NCBI GenBank assembly: GCA_934489945.1
Contig: CAKSSY010000005.1
Coordinates: 1 to 45,058 of the forward strand
Source: an uncultured Eubacteriales bacterium
GTDB lineage: Bacteria > Bacillota > Clostridia > Oscillospirales > CAG-272
DNA length: 45,058 nucleotides
Direction: 5' to 3'
The notes under the pieces are model-generated. The model made no database searches and was not told where the DNA came from. It saw only the letters and a list, made by a program, of their open reading frames with translations. Shown here piece by piece: positions 41,487 to 45,058 of the stretch; within the stretch, counting starts at the first letter, position 1; each line of letters opens with the position of its first letter. Made by a program: the position numbers and the translations under genes.

Positions 41487-43043
41487 TCAGTCTTCCTCTC
41501 TGTCGTTGACCAGCTTCGCCTTCTGTTCCTCCTGAATATCGGGAAACGCCGAAAGCATCGGTTCAACGTTCTTTTTTCTCACATAGCGGTCAAGATAGTT
41601 CTTCGTGATTTTCACAACCAGCCCCGAAAGCGACAACACACCAATCAGGTTGGGAATCATCATAAGACCGTTGAAGGTGTCGGAAATATCCCATGCCAAA
41701 GAAGAGGTCAACACCGAACCGGAAACAATCATCAACACAAAGAAAATCTTGTAGCCGATCGTCGCCTTGGTGCCGAACAGATATTCCCACGCCTTGGTAC
41801 CGTAATGAGACCAACCGAGAACGGTGGTAAAGGCAAACAGCAACACCACCACGGCAATGAACTTCTGACCGATATTGCCGAAGCTGAACACGCTGTTGAA
41901 AGCCTGCGCTACAAGGATTTCGCCGCCCTTGACACCGGTATAACCGCCTGCGGAGAGGTCGACAACACCCGAAGTCAGAATCACAAGTGCCGTAATCGAA
42001 CAAACGACGATGGTGTCCATAAACACCTCAAAAATACCCCACATTCCCTGCTTGACAGGCTCCACCGTATTGGAGTTGGAGTGAACCATGACCGAGGAAC
42101 CGAGACCCGCCTCGTTCGAGAAAACGCCGCGCTTAAAGCCCCATGTCACGATCTTCTTGATAAACACGCCGACGATGCCGGCACCGATTGCCTTGTTGGA
42201 AAAGGCGTTGCCGAAAATAGCACCGAACGCCGGAAGAATCTGCTTGGCATTGACAATGATAATAACAAAGGAGCCGAGCATGTACAAAATAACCATAAAC
42301 GGTACGACCTTCTCGGCAAAAGCGGCAATGCGCTTAAGACCGCCGAGAATAATCAGCGCGCCGAGGATGACAAGTCCGCAACCGATGAGCAAGGCGTAAA
42401 GCGATGCGGAATCCTCATAAGCAAACAACTTGTGATTGCTGAGCGACGGAATCGGAAACGCCTTTTCGATATTGGAAACAATGTTGTTGACCTGCCCGAT
42501 GTTGCCGATACCGAAAGAGGCGATCACAGTAAAGCAGGAGAACACAATGCCGAGAATTCTGCCGAGTTTTTTACAGTGCTTGCGGGATCCGAGACCGTCC
42601 TGCAAATAGTACATCGCACCGCCCGACCACTCGCCGTCACTGTTCTTGCGGCGATAATAAATGCCAAGCACGTTTTCGGAATAATTCGTCATCATTCCGA
42701 AGAAAGCGGCAACCCACATCCAGAAAACCGAACCCGCACCGCCCAAAGTAATGGCAGCGGCAACGCCCGCGATGTTGCCGACACCGATCGTAGCGGCAAG
42801 AGCTGTACAAAGAGCCTGGAACTGCGAAATGGAGGCGCGTTCCTTGCTGTGCGAAACAACATCCTTGTGGAAGATTTTTCCGATCGTGTTTTTCATCCAC
42901 AGACCGAAATGTGTCACCTGAAAGAACTTTGTCAGACAGGTCATAAGAATTCCCGTACCCAAAAGAAGCACCAGACCCAGTGTGACCCATACAAAGTTGT
43001 TGATTACGTCGTTAACCGACGCGATCTTGTCAAAAACGTTCAT
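41487..43043 (-). CDS. Sodium:alanine/glycine symporter (AGCS family)
   Basis: The 518-residue membrane protein of the alanine-or-glycine:cation symporter family imports a small amino acid with Na+. Family blocks include QFQALCTALAATIGVGNIAGVA, GGAGSVFWMWVAAFFGM, WSGGAMYYLQDG, FSNEAGLGSSVMVHS and FAFTTVLGWSHYG. About ten hydrophobic segments are visible. A tandem glycine riboswitch in the leader indicates that glycine is a physiological substrate or signal. The start at 43043 follows AAGAAGG at a long spacing. The last 25 residues are charged and cytoplasmic. Confidence 0.95.
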   Translation of the reverse strand: MNVFDKIASVNDVINNFVWVTLGLVLLLGTGILMTCLTKFFQVTHFGLWMKNTIGKIFHKDVVSHSKERASISQFQALCTALAATIGVGNIAGVAAAITLGGAGSVFWMWVAAFFGMMTNYSENVLGIYYRRKNSDGEWSGGAMYYLQDGLGSRKHCKKLGRILGIVFSCFTVIASFGIGNIGQVNNIVSNIEKAFPIPSLSNHKLFAYEDSASLYALLIGCGLVILGALIILGGLKRIAAFAEKVVPFMVILYMLGSFVIIIVNAKQILPAFGAIFGNAFSNKAIGAGIVGVFIKKIVTWGFKRGVFSNEAGLGSSVMVHSNSNTVEPVKQGMWGIFEVFMDTIVVCSITALVILTSGVVDLSAGGYTGVKGGEILVAQAFNSVFSFGNIGQKFIAVVVLLFAFTTVLGWSHYGTKAWEYLFGTKATIGYKIFFVLMIVSGSVLTSSLAWDISDTFNGLMMIPNLIGVLSLSGLVVKITKNYLDRYVRKKNVEPMLSAFPDIQEEQKAKLVNDREED

Positions 43044-43082
43044 GAAATACTATACCTTCTTCCCAAAACTGTTTTTTCAAAA

Positions 43083-43110
43083 ACAAAAAGAGCCAAACAA
43101 GGTTTGGCTC
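43083..43110 (-). terminator. Terminator between glycine riboswitch and symporter gene
   Basis: On the minus strand GAGCCAAAC and GTTTGGCTC form a 9-bp perfect stem with a 3-base loop, followed by TTTTTG. It lies 40 bases before the symporter ATG and 50 bases after the second aptamer, as expected for an expression platform that glycine opens. Confidence 0.88.
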
Positions 43111-43160
43111 CGGAAGAAACAGCGAAACACGGAAAAAACGCTTGATTTTTCCCGAGTTCA

Positions 43161-43322
43161 ACTCCGTCCTTTTGCCTGAGAGATTAAGCGGAAAACCGCC
43201 TTGCACCTTCGGCATCCATTTACTGGACTTCTCCGGAGCGCTATCGACATACAGTCTCGTCTTACGACACCTGAGAGTGTTACTCCTTCGGCGGCTTTCG
43301 CCCTTTCCTGCATGCTTCCATT
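43161..43322 (-). ncRNA. Tandem glycine riboswitch
   Basis: On the minus strand two aptamer cores follow one another. The first has GCCGCCGAAGGAGTAA and CTCTCAGGT. The second has GATGCCGAAGGTGCAA and TCTCAGGCAAAAGGAC. These are the conserved glycine-aptamer motifs, in the order and spacing of the known two-aptamer class. The RNA precedes the symporter gene, and the terminator at 43083-43110 provides the switch. Confidence 0.94.
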
Positions 43323-43348
43323 AGCACTATTGTTTTTTTGATAGCGGC

Positions 43349-43377
43349 ATTATACCACTTTTTTCAACATATTGCAA
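43349..43377 (-). promoter_or_regulatory. Promoter of the glycine riboswitch-symporter unit
   Basis: On the minus strand, TTGCAA (43377-43372), a 17-base spacer and a perfect TATAAT (43354-43349). The start near 43342 is about 20 bases before the first aptamer. Confidence 0.75.
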
Positions 43378-43425
43378 GAGTTTTTTCAAAAAAACTTCAT
43401 AAAGAAGGAAAAAAAGAAAAAACGC

Positions 43426-43454
43426 TTGCCGAAAACCGTTTTTTGTGCTACAAT
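43426..43454 (+). promoter_or_regulatory. Promoter of the MATE gene
   Basis: TTGCCG (43426-43431), a 17-base spacer and TACAAT (43449-43454), with a predicted start near 43461. It is divergent from the symporter promoter about 50 bases away. Confidence 0.6.
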
Positions 43455-43475
43455 ACATATGATTTTTTTGAGAGG

Positions 43476-44894
43476 ATGAGTGAAAAATTGCATCTGAATC
43501 TGCATTTGTTTGCCGGAAAACGGCACGATGTCGATATGACCGAGGGCAATATTGCGCTAAACCTTGTACGGTTTGCCCTTCCGCTGTTCGTCGGCAATCT
43601 GTTTCAGCAACTTTATAATATGGTCGATACATGGGTAATCGGCAGATGGGGCCTCGGGGCGGAATATGCTGCCGTCGGCAGTGTGGGACCGATCATCAAT
43701 ATCCTCATCGGCTTTTTTATGGGACTTTCCAGCGGTGCCGGCGTTGTCATATCCCAATATTACGGTGCAAAAGACGAAAAGAAGGTTCACGATGCCGTAC
43801 ATACCTCCATGCTGATGACATTGGTTCTGGTCGTTCTGTTCACTATCATCGGAATTGCGACAACACCTGCCATCCTGCGCCTGATGCTCCAGTCCAAGGT
43901 AGACGAAAGCGAAATTCTGCCGCACGCTCAAACCTATCTGATCATTTACTTCGCCGGCGTGGTCGGTCTGCTCCTCTATAATATGGGAGCCGGTATTCTG
44001 CGTGCCGTCGGCGATTCCGAACGTCCTTTTTATTTTCTTGCCGTTTCCGCGGTTCTCAATATCGTCCTTGACCTTCTGTTTGTCATACGCTTCCATATGG
44101 GCGTGGCAGGAGTGGCTCTCGCAACCGTGATCTCTCAGGGCGTTTCCGCCATCCTCACCCTGATCGTCCTGTTTCGCGCAAAATCTTGTGTCCGCCTTAT
44201 CCTGAGCGATCTGAAGCCCGACTTTGTCATGCTCGGCAAGATTGTCCGCATCGGAATTCCCACGGCACTCCAGCTCGCCATCACGTCCTTCTCCAATGTG
44301 TTTGTGCAGTCCTATATCGGCAATATCCATCCGATTCAATTTCAAAAGGAACATCTCGGCGGTTGGACAACCTACTCCAAACTCGATCAGTTTATTTTCC
44401 TTCCCATTCAATCGCTGGCACTTGCCAGTACGACCTTTGTGGGACAAAATCTCGGCAAGGGAGATATTCCCCGAGCGAAACGCGGCACGCTGATTGCCTA
44501 TGGCATGGCAACCGCAGTAACGATTTGTGTCATGCTTCCCGTCATGATCTTCGCCCCGACCTTTGCCCGTATTTTCAACACGGACACACTGGTTGTAGAG
44601 TACGCCACTACACTTTTGCGTGTCATAACACCGTTCTATCTGTTCAGTTGTGTCAATCAGGTCTTTTCGGGCGCTTTGCGCGGTGCGGGAAACAGCCGCG
44701 CTCCCATGATCAATATGCTTGTGGCGTTTGTATTGTTCCGTCAGATTTATCTTTTTTTCATGACAAACTATATTTCCAACGATCTGATTCCCGTCGCCAT
44801 GAGTTATCCGGTCGGTTGGATGCTGTGCTGTGTTCTCACACTGGTGACCTATTTCACCTTCCGCTTTGACAAAGCCAAACTTTCCGTAGAATAA
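43476..44894 (+). CDS. MATE family multidrug efflux transporter
   Basis: MATE proteins export cationic drugs and metabolites in exchange for Na+ or protons. The 472-residue protein has the usual opening MTEGNIALNLVRFALPLFVG, then FQQLYNMVDTWVIGRWGLG, about twelve hydrophobic segments, and the internal repeat (PTALQLAITSFSNVFVQSYIG) of the second half. The start at 43476 was chosen because the promoter start is near 43461; GAGAGG touches the ATG, which is unusually close. An in-frame ATG at 43536 (MTEGN) is a real alternative with no better ribosome site. The substrate is unknown. Confidence 0.9.
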   Translation: MSEKLHLNLHLFAGKRHDVDMTEGNIALNLVRFALPLFVGNLFQQLYNMVDTWVIGRWGLGAEYAAVGSVGPIINILIGFFMGLSSGAGVVISQYYGAKDEKKVHDAVHTSMLMTLVLVVLFTIIGIATTPAILRLMLQSKVDESEILPHAQTYLIIYFAGVVGLLLYNMGAGILRAVGDSERPFYFLAVSAVLNIVLDLLFVIRFHMGVAGVALATVISQGVSAILTLIVLFRAKSCVRLILSDLKPDFVMLGKIVRIGIPTALQLAITSFSNVFVQSYIGNIHPIQFQKEHLGGWTTYSKLDQFIFLPIQSLALASTTFVGQNLGKGDIPRAKRGTLIAYGMATAVTICVMLPVMIFAPTFARIFNTDTLVVEYATTLLRVITPFYLFSCVNQVFSGALRGAGNSRAPMINMLVAFVLFRQIYLFFMTNYISNDLIPVAMSYPVGWMLCCVLTLVTYFTFRFDKAKLSVE

Positions 44895-44921
44895 AAAAGG
44901 GGGGATCCCCCTCAGATCACT

Positions 44922-44959
44922 GACAAAGGGATCAGGACGAGAGTTCTGACCCTTTTGTC
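44922..44959. terminator. Hairpin after the MATE gene
   Basis: GACAAAGGGATCAG and CTGACCCTTTTGTC pair with two bulges across a 10-base loop. GTCTTT follows, a weak U-tract. A short GGGGGATCCCCC palindrome lies just before it (44900-44911). Together they probably end the MATE transcript. Confidence 0.5.
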
Positions 44960-44962
44960 GTC

Positions 44963-44991
44963 TTTACAAGAAGTGGCAAGAGTGGTAGAAT
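44963..44991 (+). promoter_or_regulatory. Promoter of the right-edge gene
   Basis: TTTACA (44963-44968), a 17-base spacer and TAGAAT (44986-44991), five of six matches in each box. The start near 44998 is just before the ribosome site of the partial gene. Confidence 0.6.
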
Positions 44992-45023
44992 ACAGGAGTA
45001 AAAAGGAGTATGGAGGAAGAGCA

Positions 45024-45058
45024 ATGTTTACGGAAAGAAGCGGAAAGCAAAACAGACT
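45024..45058 (+). CDS. Start of an unrecognised gene, cut by the window edge
   Basis: ATG at 45024 follows GGAGG by 7 bases and opens a frame reading MFTERSGKQNR before the window ends. Promoter and ribosome site support a real gene. Too little is present to assign a family. Confidence 0.6.
   Translation, partial: MFTERSGKQNR

Noticed and set aside
41397..43145. 582-codon open frame on the plus strand over the symporter gene
   Set aside because: The symporter on the minus strand matches its family throughout and has a riboswitch-controlled leader. The plus frame is His/Asn/Lys-rich shadow sequence.
44900..44911. GGGGGATCCCCC palindrome as an operator or attachment site
   Set aside because: It is short, GC-only apart from its centre, and sits at a gene end beside a larger hairpin. 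A contribution to termination is enough to explain it.

Overview
The window looks like a chromosomal segment of a Gram-positive anaerobe of the Bacillota, most likely class Clostridia. The support is: the gene order dprA-topA-trmFO-plsX-rnc-smc-ftsY and yhbY-nadD-yqeK-LCP-rsfS-leuS, the LL-diaminopimelate aminotransferase (dapL) lysine route, rubrerythrin, lysine and glycine riboswitches, strong GGAGG-type ribosome sites and sigma-A promoters of TTGACA-17-TATAAT form. Species cannot be named from sequence alone. Most of the window is core genome. No prophage, insertion sequence, CRISPR array, tRNA or rRNA was seen.

Layout. Positions 1-1490 hold a leftward promoter for a gene beyond the left edge and kdgK. 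Positions 1490-21200 are a nearly unbroken leftward run: trmH-like methylase, dprA, topA, trmFO, plsX, rnc, an Elp3-like radical SAM gene, smc, ftsY, rdgB, yhbY, nadD, yqeK, an LCP ligase, rsfS, leuS, then rpsU with its own promoter. Positions 21260-22640 are the infC-rpmI-rplT translation operon, with an attenuator leader and a non-AUG infC start. Positions 22720-24920 are nagB-nagA, ending in an unusual chain of hairpins. Positions 25060-29490 hold a surface O-acylation pair (SGNH/DHHW protein plus MBOAT acyltransferase), an acetyltransferase and rubrerythrin. Positions 29540-31690 hold a lipoprotein of unknown function and an AraC regulator.

From 31784 the direction switches to rightward: rhaA and a large intracellular rhamnosidase-like glycoside hydrolase, divergent from the AraC gene. 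A lysine riboswitch then precedes dapA-dapB-dapF-dapL-lysA, which covers every step from aspartate semialdehyde to L-lysine by the aminotransferase route. A Na+/amino-acid symporter (leftward) lies behind a tandem glycine riboswitch, divergent from a MATE efflux pump, and the first 12 codons of an unrecognised gene end the window.

The accessory metabolism (2-keto-3-deoxygluconate kinase, rhamnose isomerase, rhamnosidase-like enzyme, GlcNAc-6-P catabolism) suggests use of pectin- or mucin-type glycans, as in a gut commensal. The least explained signal is a family of intergenic palindromes with a TGTTAAAAA/TTTTTAACA core. Two members (22847-22919 and 41337-41408) continue into a second conserved hairpin and a conserved AGGCGATC tail, so they look like copies of one dispersed element.
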